DNA from: CAYWVR01 sp964461715
GTDB lineage: Bacteria > Planctomycetota > Phycisphaerae > FEN-1346
Assembly (NCBI GenBank): GCA_964461715.1
Contig: CAYWVR010000033.1
Span: 1 to 35,769 of the forward strand
Length of the DNA stretch: 35,769 bases
Direction of reading: 5' to 3'
This document shows, piece by piece, positions 1-11,696 of the stretch (position 1 is the first letter of the stretch; every line of letters starts with the position of its first letter). Under the pieces are notes generated by a model. The model was not told the origin of the DNA, ran no database searches, and saw only the letters and a program-made list of their open reading frames with translations. Position numbers and translations under genes: made by a program.

Positions 1-66
1 AAACGGTTTATCCCTAAGCGACACACTTTTTGCGACTTTTCGGGGGGTAGTGGGGGGGTACCGGGG
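1..66. repeat. Dispersed repeat element, copy 1 (cut by window edge)
   Basis: The first 48 bases match 27930-27977 in the same orientation at about 41 of 48 positions. The shared core is AAACsGTTTATC, then GCGACACACTTTT, a second GCGAC with a T run, and a run of six or more Gs. In this copy the G tracts are 42-47 (six), 52-58 (seven) and 63-66 (four), split by TAGT and TACC. The left end cannot be defined because it lies at the window edge. No gene explains the conservation, and the function is unknown. Confidence 0.75.
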
Positions 67-623
67 ACCTTTTCGCGCCCTTTTGCCCCCCTTTTTTGCC
101 CGAACTTTGCGTCTCTTCACCCCTTCCCGCGGCCGAAATGTTAGCTTTTGCGTCACCGCATTTCTGCTTTTGCGACAACCGGCCTCGTTCGGTTCGCGCG
201 CGCATGTACGAAGCTCCAAGTGTCTGCGTTCGCGCGGCCGGGGCCGACTCCGGACGCCTAGGGCGAAAGCCGTGACGCGTTTTCCGACATTCGCCTCGCC
301 GGGCCCGGCGGCGCGGCGCGTATGCAGATGCGTGGCATACCACGAGGGCATCCGCGTCCCTTCGCGCGGCCCGTGTCGGCGCGGCGGGTCTTAGGGCCGC
401 CGCGATCACCGAAGTACTGGCATATACAGGGTGCCGCATGCGAAGATGCCAGAGGCGCGGTTCGACGCGGGCCGTTTCCCGGACGGCGGGGGCTTGCCGC
501 CGCCTCGGCTTCGTCTGCAGGCCGAGGAAGAGATGGCCGTGATCGGAGGACCAGGCTCACCGGCGGCCATGGCGTGCAGCGGAATTGCCGTCCGGCGGAG
601 CGTCTTGGTAGGTCTCAATGCAG
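67..623. other. Non-coding stretch, no recognisable gene
   Basis: This 560-base stretch is GC-rich. It has open frames on both strands, but they are low-complexity (Arg/Pro/Ala-rich), overlap each other and match no family I know. C and T runs follow the repeat element (about 71-97). Base composition changes sharply near position 600-620, where the AT-richer restriction-modification genes begin, so this may be the edge of an acquired segment. No tRNA, terminator or promoter was convincing. Confidence 0.5.
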
Positions 624-1235
624 TCATGCCTCAATACCAATCAGTACGAGGGGGACCGCCGGCACGCCTCGGCCTTGACGAACAACGTTGTAAAATTCCC
701 CTTCATAGTAGGCCACTCCGGAACTCATCTGGCTTTGAAGGGATTTCATCGGAAGAATTTCGATTCCTACGTCAATCCGATCGCCAACATAGAAGGCGAG
801 ATGTTTAACAAACAGATCGTATGCAACGAAGGCATACTTTCCGAACTGGACCTCAACGGCCACGCGATCCTTAACGAAATCAGTCTGGTTGTAGCTGAAG
901 ATGGGTGTCTCGCCGGCGGCTTCTATCTCCCGCTTTTGTTCTTCCGCTGACATTGCAAGCGTCTTGCGGATGAGCTTTTCGCTCTTGGTGACCCAGTAGC
1001 TCACTCGGCTTTCGCCCCAGGATTGTTTCCGCAGGAGGCGATTAAACGCAGCATTCATGTCAATAGGGCTGAATAGAAGTTTGCCCTTCATGGTCTTTTC
1101 TTTGGAGACTTTGGTTCGGCACTTGTGGGCATCCACGGCAGCTATGACGGCTTCCATCTCTTCCCAAAGCCGTGGCTTGTGAACGAGAAGAAACTCGCGA
1201 CCATTGAGATGGGAATAGGTCTGGGCAATCTTCAT
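624..1235 (-). CDS. Type II restriction endonuclease, BstYI/BglII-like
   Basis: A 203-aa protein that, from memory, closely resembles R.BstYI (recognises RGATCY) and more distantly BglII. Shared stretches include the N-terminal YSHLNG, the CRTKxSKEKT region, SYNQTDFVKDR, EVQFGKYxFVAYDLF and the C-terminal YYEGEFYNVxRQGRG. The EVQFGK segment fits the catalytic core of this fold (acidic residue, then ExQ). Its ATG overlaps the stop of the upstream methyltransferase by four bases, so the two are translationally coupled and form one restriction-modification operon. Base composition is far more AT-rich than the rest of the window, which suggests horizontal transfer. The frame is intact. The predicted specificity RGATCY rests on similarity only. 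Confidence 0.9.
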   Translation of the reverse strand: MKIAQTYSHLNGREFLLVHKPRLWEEMEAVIAAVDAHKCRTKVSKEKTMKGKLLFSPIDMNAAFNRLLRKQSWGESRVSYWVTKSEKLIRKTLAMSAEEQKREIEAAGETPIFSYNQTDFVKDRVAVEVQFGKYAFVAYDLFVKHLAFYVGDRIDVGIEILPMKSLQSQMSSGVAYYEGEFYNVVRQGRGVPAVPLVLIGIEA

Positions 1236-2221
1236 GGGCGTCTCTTTTCGTGCGTCGGGCCCTTTTCGGGCAATGTCATCTGGGCGGAATCCTCCTTATC
1301 CCAAGGCGCCGCTGTAAGGCTGTTCCCGTTTTCGACAGGGTCATAGACGGGCCTGTCCATAGGGCGAGTTCGCAACGTGCCTTCGATTTCCTGCCGAATG
1401 CGATCTCGTGCAAGATCGACGTATTTCGGGACGGTCTCTGCACCGGCGCCTCGGCGCCGATGACGAATGGCAGCGATGACGGACGTGCCCGTCCCAAGGA
1501 ATGGATCAAATACCCAATCGTTTTCGTTTGTAAGAGAGAGTACCAGTCGTTCAATCAGTTCAACGGGAAACTGGCACGGATGCTCGGTTTTCTCGACATG
1601 GTTGCTTTTGACATTCGGAATCACCCACAAGTCGCCAGGATTCTTGCCGAGCGGGTTACAGGAATACTGGCCAGCTTTCGGCCCCTTGAAATACTTCTTC
1701 CCGGGGTATTTCTGGGGTACGCGAACGGGATCGAGATTGAAGATATAAGCATCCGACTTTGTGAACCAAATGATCGTTTCGTACCGGCCGGAGAAACGGC
1801 GACTACAGTGCAGCCCGTGTTCGAAGTGCCAGATGATCCGGTTGCGCATTCGTAGCCCAAGACGCGAGAAGATGGGATAGAGGACGGCGTCCAAAGGGAT
1901 AATCGCTCCTTTGTCGACGTAGTTGCCAACCTGCCAGCAAATGCTCCCTTTCGGGGACAAGGCGCGCACGCACTCGGTGATGATCTGCCTTTGCTGTTCG
2001 AGATACACATCGAGATGGAGCTTCTTCTCATACTCTTTGCCGATATTGTAGGGCGGCGAAGTCACGACCAGTTGGAGCGATTCATCGGGGATGCACCTGA
2101 GCAGATCAAGACAGTCGCCGGGCCATACGACAACAGATTCCGATGGCGTGAACGTATCGGCGATCGTGGGATTCTGATTAAACAGGGTCTGAGTTTTCGT
2201 CTTCATTCGCACTCTCTCCAT
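1232..2221 (-). CDS. DNA methyltransferase of the BstYI-like system (beta class)
   Basis: A 329-aa site-specific DNA methyltransferase that protects host DNA from the adjacent endonuclease. The catalytic motif TSPPYN lies near residues 55-60 and the SAM-binding DPFLGTGTSV motif comes after it, around residues 238-247. This order (catalytic motif first, SAM motif near the C-terminus) is that of the beta class. The TSPPY form is typical of N4-cytosine methylases, as in the BglII system, but N6-adenine cannot be excluded. Start: the ATG at 2221 has AAGGA six bases upstream; an in-frame ATG at 2206 with GGAGAG upstream is an alternative. The gene is AT-richer than its surroundings and runs directly into the endonuclease through an ATGA overlap. 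Confidence 0.92.
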   Translation of the reverse strand: MERVRMKTKTQTLFNQNPTIADTFTPSESVVVWPGDCLDLLRCIPDESLQLVVTSPPYNIGKEYEKKLHLDVYLEQQRQIITECVRALSPKGSICWQVGNYVDKGAIIPLDAVLYPIFSRLGLRMRNRIIWHFEHGLHCSRRFSGRYETIIWFTKSDAYIFNLDPVRVPQKYPGKKYFKGPKAGQYSCNPLGKNPGDLWVIPNVKSNHVEKTEHPCQFPVELIERLVLSLTNENDWVFDPFLGTGTSVIAAIRHRRRGAGAETVPKYVDLARDRIRQEIEGTLRTRPMDRPVYDPVENGNSLTAAPWDKEDSAQMTLPEKGPTHEKRRP

Positions 2222-2306
2222 CCCTCGTCCTTGCGAGATCGGATGTCATGGCGATCCGCGGCGCGGCGAAGCCCGCTCCGGGGGCATCGCCTCGTTCGAC
2301 AGCCTT

Positions 2307-2429
2307 TCATCCCTTCGTCGTCTGCCTGTTGGCGGTCGCTACTTCCTGCCGGAGCGCGTTGACGGCCTCAACAACGCTGGCTCCAAAGAGAAAGACAGCG
2401 CTGATCAGAATGAGGATGAACGCCTCCAT
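2307..2429 (-). CDS. Small membrane peptide, 40 aa
   Basis: A 40-codon frame with an ATG at 2429, GAGGG five bases upstream, and a promoter-like TTGGAA-17-TATCCT about 30 bases further up. The peptide has one hydrophobic helix, roughly residues 3-24 (FILILISAVFLFGASVV), followed by a short charged tail. It shares the lower GC of the restriction-modification genes and lies 85 bp upstream of the methyltransferase on the same strand. I do not recognise a family. It might be a membrane peptide carried with the island, or an unrelated short gene. The promoter plus ribosome site make translation plausible but unproven. Confidence 0.5.
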   Translation of the reverse strand: MEAFILILISAVFLFGASVVEAVNALRQEVATANRQTTKG

Positions 2430-2460
2430 GGAAACCCTCTTTTGGGTGCTGTGGTGGTTC

Positions 2461-2489
2461 AGGATACCGCCATGGGCGGGCGTTTCCAA
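2461..2489 (-). promoter_or_regulatory. Predicted promoter of the 40-aa peptide (and perhaps the R-M genes)
   Basis: On the minus strand the -35 is TTGGAA (2484-2489) and the -10 is TATCCT (2461-2466), with a 17-base spacer. Transcription would start near 2454, about 25 bases before the ATG at 2429. No equally good promoter was seen directly upstream of the methyltransferase, so this may also drive that operon. Confidence 0.45.
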
Positions 2490-2622
2490 GCCTGTTTCGA
2501 AGGATGAATGGGAAGCGCCCCGGACATCATGCACGCCTGGTGGAGCTTTGGGGGATGGGGCCGCGAGGGATGCGGCGGTGGCGCGGCGACGGCGGCGGCA
2601 AGGCGCCGAAGTCCAAGAAACG

Positions 2623-2718
2623 GCGACCCCGGGGTCGCTCGGTGGACCGAGCGATGCCCCGGCATGCGGCACAGCGCTCTGCCCCGACGGTTTCTCGCCG
2701 GGGGGGGAGGCGAGAAAC
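2623..2718. repeat. Cluster of inverted repeats upstream of msrA
   Basis: Consecutive inverted repeats in 96 bases: a 16-base palindrome at 2623-2638 (GCGACCCC/GGGGTCGC); a 9-bp stem with a GG loop at 2635-2654 (TCGCTCGGT/ACCGAGCGA); a short ATGCC/GGCAT pair at 2654-2665; and a perfect 10-bp stem at 2690-2718 (GTTTCTCGCC/GGCGAGAAAC) whose 9-base loop is eight Gs and an A. None is followed by a T run, so ordinary intrinsic terminators are unlikely. Function unknown. Confidence 0.6.
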
Positions 2719-2743
2719 GGCATCGCGGCCGGGCGGCGGGGGC

Positions 2744-2772
2744 TTTTCGCGGCCGGGCGGCGCGCGTAGAAT
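2744..2772 (+). promoter_or_regulatory. Predicted promoter of msrA
   Basis: The -10 is TAGAAT at 2767-2772 (five of six consensus bases). A weak -35, TTTTCG, lies at 2744-2749, 17 bases upstream. The predicted transcription start (about 2779) falls inside or just upstream of the GGGAGGTGG ribosome site, so the leader would be very short. Confidence 0.45.
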
Positions 2773-2788
2773 GCCGGGAGGTGGACCC

Positions 2789-3403
2789 ATGAACGCGAGA
2801 CGAGTCGGGCTGCTCCTGGCGGCGGGGGCGATGGTGGCCGCGGCCGGGTGCGGGGAGCGGATGGAGGCGACCATGAGCGAGACGCTGCGCGAGGGGGACG
2901 GACCCGAGGCGGATGGGACGCTCGAGACCGCGACGTTCGCGGCGGGGTGTTTCTGGGGCGTGGAGGCGGCGTTTCGGAAGGTCGAGGGCGTCGTCGAGAC
3001 GGAGGTCGGCTACACGGGCGGGCACACCGAGCTTCCGACGTATCGCGACGTCTGCTCACAGTCGACCGGCCACGCCGAGGCGGTCCGCATCCGCTTCGAT
3101 CCGGAGAAGGTCACGTATAAGGACCTGCTCGACCGTTTCTGGGCCATCCACAACCCCACGACCCTGAACCGCCAGGGCCCCGACGTCGGCGACCAGTACC
3201 GTTCGGCCGTCTTCTTCCACACGCCCGAGCAGGCGGAGGCCGCCCGGGCCTCCAAGGCCGCGCTCGAAGGGTCCGGCCGCTTCGACCGTCCGGTTGTCAC
3301 CGAGATCACGCCGGCCGGCGTGTGGCACCGCGGCGAGGAGTACCACCAGCGGTACCACGAGAAGCACGGGCGGGCGGGGTGTGCATCGACGATTCGAGAT
3401 TGA
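2789..3403 (+). CDS. msrA: Peptide-methionine (S)-S-oxide reductase MsrA, lipoprotein form
   Basis: A 204-aa enzyme that reduces methionine-S-sulfoxide in oxidised proteins. The catalytic motif GCFWG lies near residues 54-58. Further family hallmarks follow: VGYTGGH, the YRDVCSQSTGHAE region, GDQYRSAVFF and the C-terminal EEYHQRY. The first 21 residues are a signal peptide ending in a lipobox (VAAAGC), so the protein is probably anchored in the envelope and faces the periplasm, which differs from cytosolic MsrA. Start: the ATG at 2789 follows GGGAGGTGG and gives the intact lipobox; in-frame sequence further upstream is low-complexity. It stands alone and is convergent with secA. Further cysteines downstream could serve as resolving residues. 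Confidence 0.93.
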   Translation: MNARRVGLLLAAGAMVAAAGCGERMEATMSETLREGDGPEADGTLETATFAAGCFWGVEAAFRKVEGVVETEVGYTGGHTELPTYRDVCSQSTGHAEAVRIRFDPEKVTYKDLLDRFWAIHNPTTLNRQGPDVGDQYRSAVFFHTPEQAEAARASKAALEGSGRFDRPVVTEITPAGVWHRGEEYHQRYHEKHGRAGCASTIRD

Positions 3404-3481
3404 CGCATGGCCTGCTTCGGGTCTCCGGGCGGGGACGAATTCTCTCGCTCTCGTGCCGACGGCGGATTCGTCAGAGGGAAC

Positions 3482-7363
<3,882 letters not shown>

Positions 7364-7410
7364 GGCGCCTCATCGGGAAAGTTGGATGGCCAAGCCGCAC
7401 GCGGCTTCGC

Positions 7411-7974
7411 CTACTTCACGCGTCCGACATATTCGCCGCTTCGCGTATCGACGGTGATCATCTCGCCGGACTCGATGAAGGGCGGCACGGAGACGCGGAT
7501 GCCCGTCTCGAGCGTGGCGGGTTTGTACTGGTTGGTGGCGGTGGCTCCCTTGATGACGGGCGGGGTGTCCTTGACCTCCAGGTCCACCGTGTTCGGCAGG
7601 TCGACGGTCAGGGGCTTGCCCTCGTGGTAGCAGACCTGGCACTCGAAGCCGCTCTTCAAGTACCCGATGCCCTCGCCGATGAGGTCCTCGGCGATGGGGA
7701 CCTGCTCGTAGGATTCGGGGTCCATGAACCAGTGAAGGCCCTCGGCGGAGTAGGAATACTGCATGGCCTTGCGGTCGAGGAAGGCGGTCTCGACCTTGTC
7801 GACGGACCGGAACCGGTGGTCGAGGACCTGGCCGGTGGAGACCCGCTTGAGCTTGGCCTGGATGAAGGCCCCGCCCTTGCCGGGCTTGGTGTGCATGCGA
7901 TCGACGACAATGTGGACTTCTCCGTTGTAAAGGATCGCCGTCCCGTTCTTGAGTTCGGTTGCGCTGATGGCCAT
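7411..7974 (-). CDS. efp: Translation elongation factor P
   Basis: A 187-aa protein that binds between the P and E sites of the ribosome and relieves stalling at polyproline stretches. The N-terminal KOW-like domain carries the loop KPGKGGAF, whose second lysine is the position modified in many EF-Ps. The middle and C-terminal OB domains follow (DHRFRSVDKVE, then GIxVxVPPFIESGE and a C-terminal VDTRSGEYVGRV). The ATG at 7974 has an AAGGAG site just upstream, and the length is standard for the family. It is the first gene of a probable efp-secA operon with a near-consensus promoter. No modification enzyme gene (epmA, earP or ymfI) is adjacent. Confidence 0.96.
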   Translation of the reverse strand: MAISATELKNGTAILYNGEVHIVVDRMHTKPGKGGAFIQAKLKRVSTGQVLDHRFRSVDKVETAFLDRKAMQYSYSAEGLHWFMDPESYEQVPIAEDLIGEGIGYLKSGFECQVCYHEGKPLTVDLPNTVDLEVKDTPPVIKGATATNQYKPATLETGIRVSVPPFIESGEMITVDTRSGEYVGRVK

Positions 7975-8020
7975 CCACGTCTCCTTGAGGGGCGTTCGAC
8001 TCGGGTTTCCAGACCCCAGG

Positions 8021-8048
8021 ATTATAGGAACCCCGCCGCGCCTGTCAA
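8021..8048 (-). promoter_or_regulatory. Promoter of efp-secA
   Basis: On the minus strand, a perfect TTGACA (8043-8048) and a perfect TATAAT (8021-8026) are separated by 16 bases. This is the strongest consensus promoter in the window, as expected for a highly expressed translation factor. It lies back-to-back with the promoter of the methyltransferase gene on the other strand, only ten bases away. Confidence 0.85.
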
Positions 8049-8058
8049 TTGCGGCCCC

Positions 8059-8087
8059 TTGACGGGGCGGGGGCCGGCGCCTATCGT
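8059..8087 (+). promoter_or_regulatory. Promoter of the 8145 methyltransferase
   Basis: TTGACG (8059-8064), a 17-base GC-rich spacer and TATCGT (8082-8087). The predicted start of transcription is near 8094, downstream of the in-frame ATG at 8088. This argues for translation from the GTG at 8145 instead. Confidence 0.65.
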
Positions 8088-8144
8088 ATGGAAGATCAGC
8101 CATGGGCCGGGCGGGGGGCCCTCGGGACGGAGCGAGGGGCGGCC

Positions 8145-8777
8145 GTGTACGACCGGGACTACTTCGCGGGCCGGACCAGCTTCTTCTACGGCCTGACCGG
8201 CTACCGCGATTTCCGGAGCTATTTCGACCGGCTGGCGGCGTGGTTCCGGCCGCATGTGGGCGACGGGCCGCTGCTGGACGTCGGATGCGCCTACGGCTTC
8301 TTGCTGGCTCGGTTCGACGACGGGCGCGAGCTGCACGGCTGCGACGTCTCGCCGTGGGCCCTGGCCCAGGCGCGACGGACGCTGCCGGCGGCTCGTCTCT
8401 CGGAGGCGGACGCCGGCCGGGGCCTCCCCTACGGTTCGGCCCACTTCGACGCGGTCGTGTGCACGGACGTGATCGAGCACATTCCTCCGTCGGCCCAGCC
8501 CCACGCCCTCGCGGAGATGGCCCGAGTGCTCCTCCCGGGCGGCCACTTCTTCATGACCACGCCGAACCAGAGCTGGATCCGACGCATGATCTACGGCCAC
8601 GCCGACCGACGCGAGGGCCACGTCGGCATGGACCATGTGGACGCATGGTGCGGGCGGCTGGGGGGGGCGGGGCTCGAGGTGGTCGACGACTGGACGTACG
8701 TGCACGGTTGTCTTCCCGGCCGGTCGCGATACTCGCGGCTTCTACCGGAATGTGCGGTCGTGGCCCGGAAGGCGTAA
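8145..8777 (+). CDS. Class I SAM-dependent methyltransferase
   Basis: A 210-aa protein with the Rossmann-fold SAM site LLDVGCAYGFLLARF (about residues 42-56), then CDVSPWAL, and the VCTDVIEHIPP loop that is usual before the fourth strand. This is the Methyltransf_11/23 group, whose members act on small molecules, quinones, lipids or sugars; the substrate cannot be told. Start: the GTG at 8145 follows GAGGGG and lies 50 bases after the predicted transcription start. An ATG at 8088 would add 19 low-complexity residues but abuts the -10 box. It faces a glycogen phosphorylase and a small exported peptide downstream on the same strand. Confidence 0.85.
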   Translation: MYDRDYFAGRTSFFYGLTGYRDFRSYFDRLAAWFRPHVGDGPLLDVGCAYGFLLARFDDGRELHGCDVSPWALAQARRTLPAARLSEADAGRGLPYGSAHFDAVVCTDVIEHIPPSAQPHALAEMARVLLPGGHFFMTTPNQSWIRRMIYGHADRREGHVGMDHVDAWCGRLGGAGLEVVDDWTYVHGCLPGRSRYSRLLPECAVVARKA

Positions 8778-8792
8778 GGGGGGGTGGGAGCC

Positions 8793-8936
8793 ATGCGGAC
8801 GATCTTTGCGGTCATCCTGTTGGGAACCGCCACGACGGCGGGCGCTGCCGAGCCGCCACGGCCGACCGTCGAGGCCCTGCGGGCCGCCGGTCGCGACGTC
8901 GAAGCCGCCCGATGGGAGGCCCGCCTTGCCGCCTGA
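8793..8936 (+). CDS. Small exported peptide, 47 aa
   Basis: A 47-codon frame opening 15 bases after the methyltransferase stop, with GGTGGGAG upstream of the ATG. The first 19 residues look like a signal peptide (MRTIFAVILLGTATTAGAA), leaving a mature peptide of under 30 residues that is rich in Ala, Arg and Glu. No family was recognised. Alternatives are a degraded remnant of a longer secreted protein or a chance frame. The signal-peptide pattern and the ribosome site are the only support. Confidence 0.42.
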   Translation: MRTIFAVILLGTATTAGAAEPPRPTVEALRAAGRDVEAARWEARLAA

Positions 8937-9091
8937 GCCCCGCCGGGGCCGGGGGGCTCGTGACGGTCGCTTCACGCCCGCTTCGCGCCCGGTCCGCGCG
9001 TTTCCCCCGGCCTGCCCCGGCTCATCCTGCCGCCCGATGATGCCGATAAGATCACGGAGCCCGTACGACCGTCCCACGAAGGAGCCGTCCC

Positions 9092-11686
9092 GTGACCGAT
9101 GCCCCCACGGCCGCCGACCCCGAGGCTCGCGACCTCGTCCGCAGCTACCGGAAGCTCAACACCGTCGAGGCCATCAAGCTGAGCTTCCTCAATCACCTGA
9201 AGTACACCCTGGCCACGGACGAGTACGTCGCCACCGACCGCGACCGGTACTTCGCCCTGGCGATGGCCGTCCGCGACCGGCTCATCGAGCGATGGATCGC
9301 CACGGCCCAGGCTTACCACAGCCGCAACGTCAAGCGGGTCTACTACCTCTCGCTCGAGTACCTGATCGGGCGGGCCATGGGCAACAACGTTATCTGCCTC
9401 GGCATCGACGATGCCGTTCAGCAGGCCATGCGGGACCTGGGCCTGAACTGGCGCCGCCTACGCGACATGGAGCGGGACGCGGCCCTCGGCAACGGGGGCC
9501 TGGGGCGGCTGGCGGCCTGCTTCCTCGACGCCATGGCCACCCTCGAGCTGCCCGGCTACGGCTACGGCATCCGCTACGATTACGGCCTCTTTCGCCAGGC
9601 CATCCGCGACGGGTACCAGGTCGAGGCCCCCGACAACTGGCTGCGGCACGGGTATCCGTGGGAGATCGAGCGTCCGGAGTATCAGTTCTCGGTCGGCTTC
9701 GGCGGGGCGGTGTGGGAGGAGCGGGGGCCCGGGGGGCGGCCGCGGTTCCGGTGGCGCCCGGCCCAGACGGTCGTCGGCGTGCCCTTCGATTTTCCCATCG
9801 CCGGTTACGGCAACAATACGGTCAACAACCTGCGGCTCTGGACGGCCAAGGCCTCCGAGGAGTTCGACCTGGAGTGCTTCAACTCCGGCGACTACATCCA
9901 GGCCCACCAGCAGAAGATTCTCTCGGAGAACATCACGAAGGTGCTCTACCCGAACGACCTGGTGGTCGAGGGCCGCGAGTTGCGGTTCCAGCAGGAGTAC
10001 TTCTTCATTTCGTGCTCGCTCCAGGATATTGTCCGCCGCTTCCGCCTGCACAACGAGGACCCGCGGACGTTCCCGGACAAGGTGGCCATTCAGCTCAACG
10101 ACACGCACCCGTCGCTGGCCATTCCGGAGCTGATGCGCATCTTTCTGGACGAGTTCGGCATGGCATGGGAGCCCGCCTGGGAGGCGTCGGCGGCCACCTT
10201 CGGCTACACGAACCACACGCTCATGCCCGAGGCGATGGAGCGGTGGCCCGTGGCGTTCTTCGAGCGGTACCTTCCCCGCCACCTGGCGATCATCTACGAG
10301 GTGAACCGGCGGTTCCTCAGGCAGGTCATGAACAAGTTCCCCGGCGACCACGGGCGTCTCGCCCGCATGAGCCTCGTCGCGGAGGGGCCCGAGCGGCAGG
10401 TCCGCATGGCCAACCTCTCGGTCGTCGGGAGCCACTCCGTCAACGGCGTCTCCGAGATTCACTCCCGCCTCGTGCGGGAGCGGCTCCTGGGCGACTTCTA
10501 CCAGCTCTGGCCCGAGAAGTTCAACTCGAAGACCAACGGCATCACCCCGCGGCGGTGGCTCCTGAAGGCCAACCCCGGCTTGGCGGAGCTGATCACCTCG
10601 CGCATCGGCGACGCCTGGATCACGGACCTGGCGGAGCTGCGTCGTCTGGAATCGGCGGCCGCCGACGAGGGGTTCCTCGCGGACCTGGCGCGCGTCAAGC
10701 GCGAGAACAAGGTCCGCCTGGCCCGCCACATCCATGAGACCCAGGGCATCGCCGTCGACCCCGACTCGCTCTTCGACGTGCAAGCCAAGCGGCTCCACGA
10801 GTACAAGCGCCAGCTCCTGGCCGTCATGCACGCCTGCCTGCGCTACAACCGGCTGAAGGAGGACCCCTCGGCCGACGTCGTCCCGCGGACGTTCCTCTTC
10901 GCCGCCAAGGCCGCCCCCGGCTATGCCACCGCCAAGCTCATCATCAAGCTCATCAACGACTTCGCGGCCATCGTCAACGCCGATCCGGACGTCAATGACC
11001 GCATGAAGATCGTCTTCCTTCCGGATTACCGCGTCTCGCTGGCCGAGCGGCTGATTCCGGCGGCGGACCTGTCGGAGCAGATCTCGACGGCCGGGACGGA
11101 GGCCTCCGGCACGGGGAACATGAAGTTCGCCTTGAACGGGGCCCTCACCATCGGCACGCTCGACGGGGCGAACATCGAGATTCGCGAGGAGGTCGGCGAG
11201 GAGAACTTCTTCCTCTTCGGCCAAACCATCGACGGCATCCGCCGCCTCCAGCGGCCCGGGGCCTACAACTCCTACTTCTACTACCACAAGTACCCCGAGA
11301 TTCGCCGCATCATCGACGCCCTCGCGGGCGACTTCTTCAACCTCGAGCAGCCCGGCCTCTACCGGTCGTTGGCCCAATCGCTGCTTCAGGGCAACGACCC
11401 GTTCTTCCACCTCGTGGATTTCCCCGACTACGTCGAGGCCCAGGACCGCGTCGACGAGACCTTCCGTGACCCCCTCGGGTGGCAGCGGATGTGCCTGGCG
11501 AACATCGCGGGGAGCGGCAAGTTCAGCGCCGACCGGACCATCAACGAGTACGCCGAGGAGATCTGGGGCGTCCATCCGTGCCCCGTCACCCTTCCCGAGG
11601 TGGGCCAGCACCGGACGTGGTTCCTGGACGACCGCGACGCCGGCCGCGTCCCCTGCGACGTCGGCAAGGAGTCCGAGTCCCGCTGA
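9092..11686 (+). CDS. glgP: Glycogen/maltodextrin phosphorylase (GT35)
   Basis: An 864-aa PLP-dependent enzyme that cuts alpha-1,4-glucans with phosphate to release glucose-1-phosphate. Hallmarks: YYLSLEYLIGR near residue 85, ALGNGGLGRLAACFLDA near 131-147, NDTHPSLAIPELMR near 337, and the PLP lysine in SGTGNMKF (about 670-678) followed by GTLDGANIEI. It has the animal/E. coli GlgP layout, not the short archaeal type. The GTG start at 9092 follows AAGGAG at good spacing. No other glycogen genes are adjacent. A weak TAAGAT -10-like box lies at 9047-9052 without a clear -35. Its stop lies ten bases from the stop of the convergent protease gene. Confidence 0.97.
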   Translation: MTDAPTAADPEARDLVRSYRKLNTVEAIKLSFLNHLKYTLATDEYVATDRDRYFALAMAVRDRLIERWIATAQAYHSRNVKRVYYLSLEYLIGRAMGNNVICLGIDDAVQQAMRDLGLNWRRLRDMERDAALGNGGLGRLAACFLDAMATLELPGYGYGIRYDYGLFRQAIRDGYQVEAPDNWLRHGYPWEIERPEYQFSVGFGGAVWEERGPGGRPRFRWRPAQTVVGVPFDFPIAGYGNNTVNNLRLWTAKASEEFDLECFNSGDYIQAHQQKILSENITKVLYPNDLVVEGRELRFQQEYFFISCSLQDIVRRFRLHNEDPRTFPDKVAIQLNDTHPSLAIPELMRIFLDEFGMAWEPAWEASAATFGYTNHTLMPEAMERWPVAFFERYLPRHLAIIYEVNRRFLRQVMNKFPGDHGRLARMSLVAEGPERQVRMANLSVVGSHSVNGVSEIHSRLVRERLLGDFYQLWPEKFNSKTNGITPRRWLLKANPGLAELITSRIGDAWITDLAELRRLESAAADEGFLADLARVKRENKVRLARHIHETQGIAVDPDSLFDVQAKRLHEYKRQLLAVMHACLRYNRLKEDPSADVVPRTFLFAAKAAPGYATAKLIIKLINDFAAIVNADPDVNDRMKIVFLPDYRVSLAERLIPAADLSEQISTAGTEASGTGNMKFALNGALTIGTLDGANIEIREEVGEENFFLFGQTIDGIRRLQRPGAYNSYFYYHKYPEIRRIIDALAGDFFNLEQPGLYRSLAQSLLQGNDPFFHLVDFPDYVEAQDRVDETFRDPLGWQRMCLANIAGSGKFSADRTINEYAEEIWGVHPCPVTLPEVGQHRTWFLDDRDAGRVPCDVGKESESR

Positions 11687-11696
11687 CCCCGTCCCC

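Noticed and set aside
1..20. TTATCCCTA in the repeat element as a possible DnaA box and replication origin
   Set aside because: It differs from TTATCCACA at two positions, is not preserved in the second copy of the element, and neither dnaA, dnaN nor gidA is nearby.
14..439. A minus-strand open frame whose C-terminus resembles that of another frame ending at 27937
   Set aside because: The similarity (YPPxSRxKCVA) arises only because both frames read through the dispersed repeat element. Neither has protein-like composition or a start signal.
2265..2291. Ten-bp hairpin with one mismatch between the 40-aa peptide and the methyltransferase
   Set aside because: It is short, has no T run on either strand, and such stems are frequent by chance in GC-rich DNA. 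It was not strong enough to call a terminator or attenuator.
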